A stretch of 64,000 nucleotides of DNA, taken from contig CM051001.1 in assembly GCA_027704905.1 (NCBI GenBank), positions 25,923,237 through 25,987,236 of the forward strand, in the 5' to 3' direction. The position numbers and the translations under genes were made by a program. Source of the DNA: Muraenolepis orangiensis (taxonomy: Eukaryota > Chordata > Actinopteri > Gadiformes > Muraenolepididae). Each line of letters opens with the position of its first letter. Position 1 is the stretch's first letter. Shown here piece by piece: positions 1 through 10,544 of the stretch. The notes beneath the pieces are model-generated. The model did no database searches and had not been told where the DNA came from. It saw only the letters and a list, made by a program, of their open reading frames with translations.

Positions 1-492
1 ATAAAGGATGAAGATAAAGTATTAAGATAAAGGATCAAGATAATAGATGAAGATAAAATATGAAGTTAAATGATGAAGATAAAGGATGAAGATGAAGAAT
101 TAAGATAAAGGATTAACATAAAGAATAAATGATGAAGATAAAGTATGAAGATAAAGTATGAAGATAAAGGATGAAGATAAAGGTTTAAGATAAAGAATGA
201 AGATAAAGCATTAAGATAAAGAATGAAGTTAAAGGATGAAGATAAAGGATGAAGATAAAGTATGAAGATAAAGAATGAAGATAAAGAATTAAGATAAAGG
301 ATTAAGATAAAGGATGAAGTTAAAGGATGAAGTTAAATTGAAGATAAAGGATTAAGATAAAGGATGAAGATAAAGAATTAAGATAAAGTATGAAGATAAA
401 GGATGAAGATAAAGTTTAAGATAAAGGATGAAGATAAAGTATGAAGTTAAAGGATGAAGATAAAGGATGAAGATAAAGGATGAAGGATGATT
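1..492. repeat. AT-rich minisatellite, ~12-13 bp unit
   Basis: Nearly the whole stretch is a degenerate tandem array of units like gaagataaaggat, with frequent gat/tat/aat changes. It reaches the left window edge, so its full length is unknown. No coding potential is seen. Confidence 0.9.
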
Positions 493-525
493 TTTTTATG
501 GACACTTGAAATGAAAACTAAAAGT

Positions 526-682
526 TCTGAGTGTGGTTAATGAGATCACGTGCTCATGTCTATAGTCGTGTGGTTAATGAGATCACGTGCTCCAGTCTAA
601 TTAGTCGTGTGGTTAATGAGATCACATGATCCTGTCTAATTAGTCGTGTGGTTAATGAGGTCACGTGCTTCTCTCTAATTAG
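526..682. repeat. 39-bp tandem repeat, 4 copies, upstream of pitx2
   Basis: Four head-to-tail copies of a 39-bp unit. Copies carry ttaatgag, a CACGTG E-box (degraded in the third copy) and mostly TAATTAG, a homeodomain-type core. It lies about 1.5 kb upstream of the pitx2 start codon. A regulatory role is only inferred from the motifs. Confidence 0.8.
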
Positions 683-1204
683 TGTTGAGCGCGCGGCCCC
701 CGGCAGATCAAAGTAATTTAAAGTCCTCCAATCGACGTGTTCCTCCAACTGGAGGAGCGAGGAGACGAGAGGAAGCGGCTCCGTGAGCGGCTCAGGAAGC
801 GGCTTATCCCGTGATTAGGATGCTCAGAACACAGGGTCAAGCCGCTCGCTAAATATGAGCACCAAGTGTTCAAATAAATCTGTTTGCTTGGTCACGTGGT
901 GCTGCTTCCGCTGCTTTTAATTTACACAAAAATTGGGTCAACAATAGACTCTATAATCGAATATTAATATTAACATTATTATTATTAATAATAATAATAA
1001 TAATAATAACAACAATTATTATTATAAGATTAATTATATTTACAATTATATTAGTAATACTTAGATAAATAATAAAAATAATACTAATAACAGTTATTAT
1101 TATACTAACAATAATAAACTGTATTCAGTTGTGTGTTCCCGAAGTCTCTGAGCTGTTAGTGTATTGTGTTATTCTATTTGATAGTTTTATTAAGTCCACA
1201 TGTT

Positions 1205-1206
<2 letters not shown>

Positions 1207-1293
<87 letters not shown>

Positions 1294-1314
1294 CTCTCTG
1301 TGTCTCTCTCTCTC
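1207..1314. repeat. (CT)n microsatellite
   Basis: Almost uninterrupted CT dinucleotide tract of about 100 bp in the pitx2 5' region, ending in a few tgtctctc variants. Confidence 0.95.
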
Positions 1315-1404
1315 CCTTCAAATGTTTGTTGGCTCGCGGGCCACCGGCCCCGGTCCGAGACCGGACGTTATTTCTTGTTATTTGATGTTCCGCGCGGCTC
1401 CTGC

Positions 1405-1407
<3 letters not shown>

Positions 1408-1485
<78 letters not shown>
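1408..1485. repeat. (CA)n microsatellite
   Basis: Uninterrupted CA tract upstream of the pitx2 isoform-C-type exon. Confidence 0.95.
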
Positions 1486-1488
<3 letters not shown>

Positions 1489-1582
1489 CGGCGGGGCGTG
1501 ATCACTAGGGGGCGGGGCCAGGGGGATGACGCGGAGGTGTGGCGCGAGGCGAGGTTGCCCCTCGCGCAGCTCTGCTCGGAGG

Positions 1583-1945
<363 letters not shown>

Positions 1946-2163
1946 GTCTCTCTCATATCGAGCCTCTAGTCGCCGGTAGCGGAGGTTCCTCGCGCCGCTA
2001 TGGCAACTCGCGGCAGCTTTTGATCCAGACTCGCGCGCCACTCGGTTAAGAAACGGGTCCGGTTTTTGGACAAGCGGGGAAACTCGGGTCCGGTTTGGGT
2101 CTCTCTCGTGTGGTGGATTTAACGGACGCGCTCGTGACGGGGTCCAGGTTGCGCGCTCTACCG

Positions 2164-2368
2164 ATGAACTCTATGCCGTTAAACCTCGAGCACCACCACC
2201 ACCACCACCACCACCGGGACTTTACCGGGAGTAAGCACGCGCCGCTGCCGCCGCCGGCGGCCATGGCGTCCGCCCTGCAGCCGCTGACGGCGCGCGGCGC
2301 GGCGGGAGACTCCAAGCACCGGATGGACGCTCACGCGCTGTCCGACACCTCCAGCCCCGAGTCCGTCG
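2164..2368 (+). CDS. pitx2: pitx2 coding exon 1 (isoform-C-type)
   Basis: The start is chosen at MNSMPLNLEH because it aligns with MNCMKGPLHLEH of PITX2C. An upstream in-frame ATG at 2095 would add 23 unrelated residues. The exon ends in phase 1 at GTCG|GTAAGA, a near-consensus donor. It encodes eight consecutive His and an Ala/Pro-rich stretch. Confidence 0.85.
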
Positions 2369-2564
2369 GTAAGAACCGGAGCCGGTTCTCGGTTCTCGTT
2401 CCCGCCGCCTCAGACCCAACTAGTGAGAGCCGGCGGGACGCGGCAGATCTCGCGCCACACCGGAGACATGAATGACTATTATTAATACTGATTATCATTA
2501 ATTCATCGTTAGATGATCTCTGATTACCACCAGAGATTCACCCATGGAGAAATACTTTAAGTAC

Positions 2565-2600
<36 letters not shown>

Positions 2601-5600
2601 TTTATTTTTTTTACCCTCATACTAATTGACCCTCAGTCAATTAATACAATACCAAAACGATATATTATAGATATAACTATTATGTTTTGTAATATTCTCA
2701 CCTCCGCGACCCGACAACGGATATAAAGATGGATTATTATTATTAGGATCGTGTCTTTCAGAGAAGGAATTATTATTCATTTTATTCAGATTATTCAGAT
2801 TATCATTATATTGTGCTGAATGTCCCAGAAAAGGAGAAGGACTTTATGATTGTAATGATTATAATTCTTATTATTAATATTATTATTATTATTATTAATC
2901 TGATCGATCCTCCAGAGAAGGAGAAGGACTTTATGATTGTAATGATTATAATTATTATTAATGTTAGTATCGATCCTCCAGAGAAGGAGAAGGCGCAGAA
3001 GGAGAAGGACTCTATGATTGTAATGATTATAATTATTATCAATATTATTATCGATCCTCCAGAGAAGGAGAAGGCGCAGAAGGAGGAGGACGACCCGTCC
3101 AAGAAGAAGCGCACGCGGCGTCAGAGGACGCACTTCACGAGCCAGCAGCTGCAGGAGCTCGAGGCCACGTTCCAGAGGAACCGCTACCCGGACATGAGCA
3201 CGAGGGAGGAGATCGCGGTCTGGACCAACCTCACCGAGGCGCGCGTGCGGGTGGGTCCTGCATACTCCCTCATCCATACTATATACAGATAGATATATAG
3301 ATATTAACTCTTTATTCAGATATCTAACTCTTTAGATCAGAGGATCATACCGCTAACTAACTCTTTAGATCAGAGGATCATACCGCTAACTAACTCTTTA
3401 GATCAGAGGATCATACCGCTAACTAACTCTTTAGATCAAAGGATCATCATACCGCTAACTAACTCTTTAGATCAGAGGATCATACCGCTAACTAACTCTT
3501 TAGATCAGAGGATCATACCGCTAACTAACTCTTTAGATCAGAGGATCATACCACTAACTAACTCTTTAGATCAGAGGATCATACCGCTAACTAACTCTTT
3601 AGATCAGAGGATCATACCGCTAACTAACTCTTTAGATCAGAGGATCATACCGCTAACTAACTCTTTAGATCAGAGTACTAATACTCTTTGTAGACACGAG
3701 CCTTCTAAAGGCGATGTTATGAAGTTAGGACAGTGACGCGTATCTGAAATGTGAATATGAGCTATTATAATGATACAGAACATCATAAATATCCATTTTA
3801 TAACGGTTTTTTATTAGTAATTCTGTCCTCCAAACAAGCACCGAGTGAAGAGTGAAGAGTTAAATCCCCCTTCAATTAACCTGATTGTAAACACTGTAAA
3901 CCCCTCCAATCAAATACATTTAAAGAGTCATTCTGAATAAGGACGATCTGTTATCATTAATAAGATGTTATATTTATTAACACGATGTTATTATCATTCA
4001 TAAAGATGTGTTTTTTTTATCATTAGTAAATGTGTTATGATCAGGCCGAGAGTGTAGATGATACATTGACCAAAAGAGGAATAAGTATTATATAGTGGTA
4101 TATTCTATTATAATCTCTATTAAATTAACATGACGACAGCTATTCAGTTTCTGATGTTATGATACGGCTCTATTTAAAGATAGAGTGTTATTATTATAAT
4201 GATGTGGTGTAAGCCTATGATTTATGAGGCTATCATGTATTGTATTGTGTTACAGTATTACCAGGTGTCCTCTCCTAAAATATAGAATTTCACGGAAATA
4301 CATGTTATGATATGGTGTTAAACATGTGTGTTGTAACATAATATAATATAATATAATATAATATAACGTGATATTGGAGTATAATAACGTCTCTCTGTGC
4401 GTCGTCAGGTCTGCTCTAAGCACTGGATATCCGTTACTATGGTGGTTAAAATATTAAATTTACTATAATCTAATGTTCTTATATAATCTAATGTTCTAAT
4501 ATCATCTAATGTTCTTATATAATATAATATTGTACTATAATATAAAGTTTACTATAATCTAATGTTGTAATATAAATCTAATGTTCTAATATCATCTAAT
4601 GTTCTTATATAATCTAATGTTGTACTATAATATAAAGTTGACTATAATTTAATGTATTGATGTAATCTCATATTGTAATATAATTGTATGTATTAATATA
4701 ATCGAATGTTCTATTATAATATAATGTTTTTATATAAACTAATGTTGTACTATAATCTAATGTTGTACTATAATCCAAAATTGATATATAATCTAATGTT
4801 GTATTATAATCTAACGTTGTTCTATAATTTAGAGTTTAATATAATCTAATGTTCTAATATAATCTAATGTTCTAATATAATCTAATGTTGTACTATAATA
4901 TAAAGTTAACTATAATCTAATGTATTAATATAATCTAATGTTCTAATCTAATCTAATGTTGTACAATAATATAAAGTTGTATTTTAATATAAAGTTATAC
5001 TATAATCTAATGTTTTACAATAATCTAAAATGATATCTAATGTTGTACTATTATATAAATTGTACTATAATCTAATGTTGTACTATAATCTAATGTTGTA
5101 ATATAATCTAATGTACTATCATCTAATGTTGTAATATAATCTAATATTGTACTATTATCTAATGTTCTAATCTAATCTAATGGTGTACTATAATCTAATG
5201 TTCAAATATATTCTAAAATTGTACTATAATCTAATGTTGTATTAGAATCTAATGTTCTAATATAATCTAATGTTGTATTATAATCTAATGTTGTACTATA
5301 ATCTAAGGTACTATAATCTAATGTACTATAATCTAATGTACTATAATCTAATGTTCTATCATAATCTAATGTTCTATTACAATCTAATGTTCTATTATAA
5401 TCTAATGTACTATAATCTAAAACGATACTATAATCTAATGTACTATCATCTAAAATAGTATATAATCTAATGTACTATAATCCAACTAAATGGTATGTAA
5501 TGTGGTAGGTGTGGTTTAAGAACCGGCGGGCCAAATGGAGGAAGCGGGAGCGGAACCAGCAGGCGGAGCTCTGTAAGAGCGGCTTCGGGCCTCAGTTCAA

Positions 5601-6060
5601 CGGCCTCATGCAGCCGTACGACGACGTGTACCCGAGCTACACGTACAACAACTGGGCCGCCAAGGGCCTCACGTCGGCCTCGCTGTCCTCCAAGACCTTC
5701 CCGTTCTTCAACTCCGTGACCCCGCTGGGCTCCCAGGCCATGTTCTCCTCGTCCGGATCCATCTCCTCCATGGGCATGGGCTCCGGCATGGTGCCGTCGG
5801 GCTCCAGCCTCAACTCCCTCAACAACCTCAACAACCTCAGCAGCCTCAACAGCCCGGGCCTCAACCCGGCCGGCGTGCCCGCGCCCCCGTGCCCCTACGC
5901 GCCCCCGACGCCGCCCTACGTGTACCGAGACACGTGTAACTCCAGCCTGGCCAGCCTCAGACTCAAAGCCAAGCAGCACTCCAGCTTCGGCTACCCCGGC
6001 GTCCAGAACCCGGCATCGAACCTCAGCGCCTGTCAGTACGCGGTGGACAGACCCGTCTAA
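2164..6060 (+). CDS. pitx2: Paired-like homeobox transcription factor 2 (three coding exons)
   Basis: Join 2164-2368, 3063-3250 and 5509-6060: 945 nt, 314 residues, close to the 324 of human PITX2C. The N-terminus (MNSMPLNLEH, then SKHRMDAHALSDTSSPES) resembles the PITX2C-specific exon. It is followed by a basic stretch (DPSKKKRTRR) and a homeodomain with Lys at recognition position 50 (VWFKNRRAKWRKRER), typical of bicoid-class factors that bind TAATCC. The homeodomain intron lies between residues 46 and 47, as in paired-like genes. The C-terminus has the OAR domain (SLASLRLKAKQHSS) and ends ASNLSACQYAVDRPV, which fits PITX2 rather than PITX1 or PITX3 as I remember them. In vertebrates it drives left-right asymmetry, eye, pituitary and tooth development in the nucleus. 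Odd points: an eight-His run after residue 10, Thr for Gln at the start of the homeodomain, and introns made mostly of tandem repeats. Isoform A/B first exons would lie left of the window. Confidence 0.95.
2820..3062 (+). repeat. Tandem copies of the pitx2 exon 2 acceptor region
   Basis: Units starting gatcctccagagaaggag recur at about 2906, 2973 and 3051, with a diverged one at 2820 (tgtcccagaaaaggag). Each carries a CCAG acceptor-like end, the first codons of exon 2 and an ATT-rich tail. The last copy runs into the real exon. Older units therefore act as decoy acceptors within 240 bp. Confidence 0.85.
3063..3250 (+). CDS. pitx2: pitx2 coding exon 2 (homeodomain, first part)
   Basis: Acceptor CCTCCAG|AGAAGG, phase 1 entry, reading EKEKAQKEEDDPSKKKRTRR and then helices 1-2 of the homeodomain up to TEARVR. 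The donor is CGG|GTGGGT. The acidic/Lys-rich start resembles the repeat units upstream, so an earlier acceptor would lengthen this stretch. Confidence 0.9.
3300..3675. repeat. 33-bp minisatellite in pitx2 intron 2
   Basis: About 11 nearly identical copies of a 33-bp unit (ctaactctttagatcagagg...) start about 50 bp after the exon 2 donor. Confidence 0.95.
3676..4440. other. Non-repetitive island in pitx2 intron 2
   Basis: About 760 bp of AT-rich DNA without tandem structure, flanked by arrays on both sides. It holds a close pair of forkhead-type motifs (tgtaaaca at 3886-3893, tgtaaac at 3895-3901). In mammals the homologous intron carries the left-side-specific enhancer (ASE). Conservation here is untested. 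Confidence 0.4.
4441..5490. repeat. AT-rich minisatellite, ~17-18 bp unit
   Basis: About 1 kb of units such as tataatctaatgttgtac with variable length and substitutions, roughly 60 copies. It ends only about 20 bp before the acceptor of pitx2 exon 3. Confidence 0.9.
5509..6060 (+). CDS. pitx2: pitx2 coding exon 3 (recognition helix to stop)
   Basis: Acceptor GTAG|GTGTGG, phase 0. It encodes homeodomain residues 47-60 with Lys50, the Pitx transactivation region (QFNGLMQPYDD, NNWAAKGLTSASLS, a Ser/Met/Gly stretch, SLNSLNNLNNLSSLN), CPYAPPTPPYVYRDTCNS, the OAR domain, and TAA at 6058. High-GC codon use contrasts with the flanking AT-rich intron. Confidence 0.97.
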   Translation: MWFKNRRAKWRKRERNQQAELCKSGFGPQFNGLMQPYDDVYPSYTYNNWAAKGLTSASLSSKTFPFFNSVTPLGSQAMFSSSGSISSMGMGSGMVPSGSSLNSLNNLNNLSSLNSPGLNPAGVPAPPCPYAPPTPPYVYRDTCNSSLASLRLKAKQHSSFGYPGVQNPASNLSACQYAVDRPV

Positions 6061-6600
6061 TCCTGAGACCCGCTACCCTCAAGACCCGTTACCCCCAAGA
6101 CCCGTCTCAATCCCGGACCCGTAACCCCCATGACCCGTCTCAATACCCGTCTCAATCCCGGACCCGTTACCCCCATGACCCGTTACCCCCAAGTCCCGTT
6201 ACCCCCATGACCAGTTACCCCCATGACCAGTTACCCCCAAGACCCGTCTCAATCCCGGACCCGTCCAAGACCCGTATAATCCTAAAATCCGTTACCCCCA
6301 GACCCGGCTCCCCCAGACCCGTTACCCCCAGACCCGGCTCCAACCAGACCCGTTACCCCAGACCGTTACCCCCAGACCCGGCTCCCCCCAGACCCGTTAC
6401 CCCCAGACCCGTTACCCCCAGACCCGTTACCCCCAGACCCGGCTCCCCCCAGACCCGTTACCCCCAGACCCGTTACCCTCAGACCCGTTACCCCCAGACC
6501 CGGCTCCCCCCAGACCCGTTACCCCCAGACCCGTTACCCTCAGACCCGTTACCCCCAGACCCGGCTCCCCCCAGACCCGGCTCCCCCGGAGCCGCTCTCG
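6061..6600. repeat. C-rich minisatellite in pitx2 3' UTR
   Basis: Starts directly after the stop. Units of agacccgttaccccc and agacccggctccccc repeat for about 540 bp. The earliest units (agacccgtctcaatccc) resemble the last codons and stop (agacccgtctaatcc), suggesting that the array grew from the end of the coding sequence. Confidence 0.9.
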
Positions 6601-6725
6601 GTTCCGATGAGCAGAAGAACCGTTCTGGTTCTGTTCTTCGGAAGCGCTGCTGCTGTCCTGGTGTTTTCTTTTTCTTGGACTTTGGACTTAAAAGTTAAAC
6701 GTTGACCGAACCTTGTAAATATTGT

Positions 6726-6790
6726 CGTCATCTCTCGCATGTGGAAGAACCGAACGGAACCGAACGGAACCGAACGGAACCGAACGGAAT
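6726..6790. repeat. Short GAACCGAACG repeat
   Basis: Five or so copies of a 10-bp unit (ggaaccgaac) in the presumed pitx2 3' UTR. Confidence 0.8.
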
Positions 6791-7011
6791 CACGACTTGC
6801 TTGCAAACCCCAACGGGACTGTAGATACTGATGTGTTTTTAAGATATTAAACCTCGAGTATTAATGTATAATGTATGATATTACTGTCTGTGGATATGGA
6901 TGTAGAAGTTAACCCGAGCATCAGTGTGTGATCTTTTAGTTCTGTAGGAAAACATTTGGTACGGAATTATGTCGCTTTCTTTCTTTCTTTCTTTTCATCA
7001 AACATACAAAA

Positions 7012-7017
7012 AATAAA
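7012..7017 (+). terminator. pitx2 polyadenylation signal
   Basis: Canonical AATAAA followed by a T-rich stretch (ttgtgttttattt), about 950 bp after the stop. It is the first strong candidate on the + strand. Confidence 0.65.
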
Positions 7018-7145
7018 GGATTGTGTTTTATTTAATGAAGTAAATCTATTGTTCAACTGAACCTTGTCGTCCCGAGGACTTTATTTATATAACAGCTCCA
7101 CGGGCGGGAAGGTAGACAGAGTCTAATCTATTGAGACAACATCCA

Positions 7146-7146
<1 letters not shown>

Positions 7147-7215
<69 letters not shown>

Positions 7216-7280
7216 ACACGCGCACGCACGCGCACACACACACATACACGCGCACACACGTACACGCGCACACACACACT
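7147..7280. repeat. (CA)n microsatellite with cgca/gtac variants
   Basis: A pure CA tract that becomes interrupted by acgcgcac and acgtacac at its right end. Confidence 0.95.
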
Positions 7281-7599
7281 TAAAATAGCAACACCAGCCT
7301 AATAATACAACAATAAACCGACCATTAAAGTAGAGTATAATTCATAAATAAATGATGAATGTATTATATATAACTAATATATATATATACAAATATTATG
7401 TATATATAACATAATAATAATATTTCTTCAAACATTGTAGTTTCAAATCAAAAACTTGTACACCAATTATTCCTGCTGTACTTAGTTGTTGACACGAATG
7501 ATGAGCTGCGATCAACTTTTTATAACTCCCTAAATCGTTCAAAGTTCTGCGCATGCGCACAACGACCAGGGAGAGTTGACCGTCAACACCTGACAGTTT

Positions 7600-8050
7600 A
7601 TTAGCGTTTATTTAGCGAATAGTATTTACTAATAGGTAGTACTTATTTATATCGTGCTTGCGAATAGTATCTATTCATAGCACTATATTCATAGTATAGT
7701 ATCTATTCATAGCGTGTTTATTTAATTGTATTTATTTAATGGAAAGTATGTATTCACACCGTGTTTATTTAGTGAATAGTATTTATTTTGTGGATAGTAA
7801 GTATTTATTATACCGTGCTTATTAAGTGAATAGTAGCGGTCATAATATGTAGTACATATTTATATCGTGCTTAATTAGCGAATAGCTTGTGTATTACATT
7901 TTATTTATTTAGTGGATGGTATGTATTTATACTGTTTATTTAGTGAATAGTATTTATTTAGTGAATAGTATTTATTTAGTGGATAGTGTGTATTTATACT
8001 TTGTTTATTAAGTGAATAGTTTTTATTTAGCGGATAGTGTGTATTCAAAA
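7600..8050. repeat. Degenerate AT-rich repeat (~30 bp unit)
   Basis: Irregular copies of tatttatttagtgaatagta and variants with accgtgtttatt. Diverged tandem structure, no gene. Confidence 0.75.
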
Positions 8051-8264
8051 CATAAGGATTAGAAGTGTAAAGCAGACTCCAGCTGAACTAAAGTCTGTGA
8101 CCTCTGACCCCTGGAGGAGCGACAGGCCGTGGGCTCCTAATCAGCTGACGGATAAGAGAGATTCCTCCGAGGTCCAATACACAGCCGATACACAGCCGAT
8201 ACACAGCCGATACACAGCCAATACACAGCCGGAACTCACCCGGTACACACAATACACATCTGGA

Positions 8265-8325
8265 CCGAGACGGACACACACACACTCATAGCATCTCTCA
8301 CCGTGTGCGCTGAGAGATGCTATGA

Positions 8326-8357
<32 letters not shown>

Positions 8358-8405
8358 GTGCGTGTGTGTGTGTGTATGTGTGTGTGTGTGTGTGTGTCTG
8401 TGGGT

Positions 8406-8453
<48 letters not shown>

Positions 8454-8468
8454 TGTCTGTCTGTGGGT

Positions 8469-8512
<44 letters not shown>

Positions 8513-8714
8513 TGTGGGTCATGTGTGTGTGTGTGTGTGTGTGTGTCGTGTGTGTCGTGTGTGTCTGTGTGTGGTGTGTGTGTGTGTGTGTGTGTGTGTG
8601 TCTGTCTGTGGGTCATGTGTGTGTGTGTGTCTGTGTGTCTGTGTGTGGTGTGTGTCTGTGTGTGGTGTGTGTGTGTGTGTGTGTGGGTGTGTGTGTGTGG
8701 GTGTGTCTGTGGGT

Positions 8715-8764
<50 letters not shown>

Positions 8765-8793
8765 TGTGTGTGGTGTGTGTGTGTCCGTCTCGG
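8265..8793. repeat. Large hairpin with one expanded (GT)n arm
   Basis: The left arm 8265-8300 (ccgagacgg, a short CA run, then ctcatagcatctctca) is the reverse complement of tgagagatgctatgag at 8311-8326 plus a GT run plus ccgtctcgg at 8785-8793. The 10-bp loop is 8301-8310. The right arm holds about 460 bp of GT with interspersed ctgtgggtcat, versus about 12 bp of CA in the left arm. Confidence 0.85.
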
Positions 8794-8859
8794 AGAGGTT
8801 CATTGACTTGAGGCTGAAAGGTGAGATTCTTCCTATTCAACTATAATATAAGTAACATT

Positions 8860-9110
8860 ATACTACAATATTATTCTACTACAATAGAAAACCTTTAGTC
8901 TTATCATATAATACTAGATTATAATAGTAAACTATACAATATCATACAACTCAACTAGCTATCTATAATATCTATAATATTAATACATTAGTTTATTATT
9001 CTATTGTTTCGTATTATAATATCATATTAATACATTAGTTTGTTATTCTATTGTTTCGTATTATAATATCATATTATACATGTGTTTATTATTCTATTGT
9101 TTAGTGTCTA
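8860..9110. repeat. AT-rich repeat, three ~45-bp copies
   Basis: Copies of gtttattattctattgtttcg followed by tattataatatcatatt. The following 9110-9820 shows no recognisable feature. Confidence 0.7.
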
Positions 9111-9847
9111 TACAGGCCCAACTAAAACTGGAAGTAAAACAGATGATTAATTATACTAAACTAAAGTATAACAGCCTATCAATACTACACACAACTAATA
9201 AAGACAAATAGACATTACATCATATACGATACAGACGGAAGGCTGTCAGCAGATCGGTTCATGATTCATGATTCATGATTAATCAGAGAGAAATAACTAT
9301 ACTTTAACACAGTTCTTATTTGAACAAGAATAAAGTATGATCTTTCATTCTGTTCTCAAACACTTTGAACCTGGGGAGAAAAGCCTTCAAATATTGGACT
9401 GAACGTAACATAAAGGTCAGAGTAATTTGTTAAACACTCATATATTATCATGTTATAATATTATGATATGATTTTACTATTTTAATATGAGTATTATTCC
9501 ATATATAAGATAGTATAACATTAATACTTATATTACTTATATTATATTAGGTAGGCCCACTATAGGCCTATATGGTTAATTTCTAAAGCCCACATGAACG
9601 GAACCGAAGTTTAGGAACTAAATAAAAAGAAAACTAAATAAAAAGAACCCTTAATATAAAGAATCCTAAATAAAAAGAACCCTCAATAAAAATAACCCAA
9701 GACATTAAGACAAGTCATTAAGTGTCTTTTTATTATTCAATTAAATTAATTAAAATAACACTTAATTAAAAAGACACCTGGTCGAAGCACAGAGAGACAC
9801 ACTGGACTGACAAAAAACAATATATAAAGCACAATATATAAAGTACA

Positions 9848-9899
9848 AAATTGTACTTTAATTATTTTCGCTGTATACTGACAATAAATTTGAATCTAA

Positions 9900-9905
<6 letters not shown>
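9848..9905 (+). mobile_element. LINE 3'-end fragment
   Basis: ttattttcgctgtatactgacaataaatttgaatctaat is a tail-type sequence. Its reverse complement recurs at about 15676-15760 and 23440-23470. It is too short to assign a clade. Confidence 0.5.
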
Positions 9906-10162
<257 letters not shown>

Positions 10163-10239
10163 CATGGTTTGGACCAATCAGTCTTGAGCTGTTAAGGTCA
10201 CATGAGGTGACCTCACACATTCTCACCCCCTGCCCCCCA

Positions 10240-10500
10240 CCCCGCCCCCTCTCAACCTGACCTAATAACCTTCCCTAACCCTTAACTTCTTTCCTAACTC
10301 CTTCCCTAGTACCCTAACCCTTAACACCTACCCTAACCCTTAACACCTTCCCTAACCCTTCCCTAGTACCCTAACCCTTAACACCTTCCCTAACCCTTCC
10401 CTAGTACACTAACCCTTAACACCTTCCCTAACCCTTCCCTAGTACCCTAACCCTTAACTCCTTCCCTAATACCCTAACCCTTAACCCCTTCCCATAACCC
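10240..10500. repeat. CCCTAACCCTTAACA minisatellite
   Basis: Units such as ccctaacccttaacaccttc and ccctaacccttccctagtac. The embedded ccctaaccct resembles vertebrate telomere repeat but is part of a longer unit, so it is not a telomere. Confidence 0.85.
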
Positions 10501-10544
10501 TCATGCAATAGAATGATGATTATTATATAAGATTATATAAGACA

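Noticed and set aside
5467..5979. 170-codon - strand frame opposite pitx2 exon 3
   Set aside because: Shadow of GC-rich coding sequence. The + strand carries the conserved homeodomain and OAR.
10240..10500. Interstitial telomere
   Set aside because: ccctaaccct is only part of a longer unit and never runs as a pure hexamer array.
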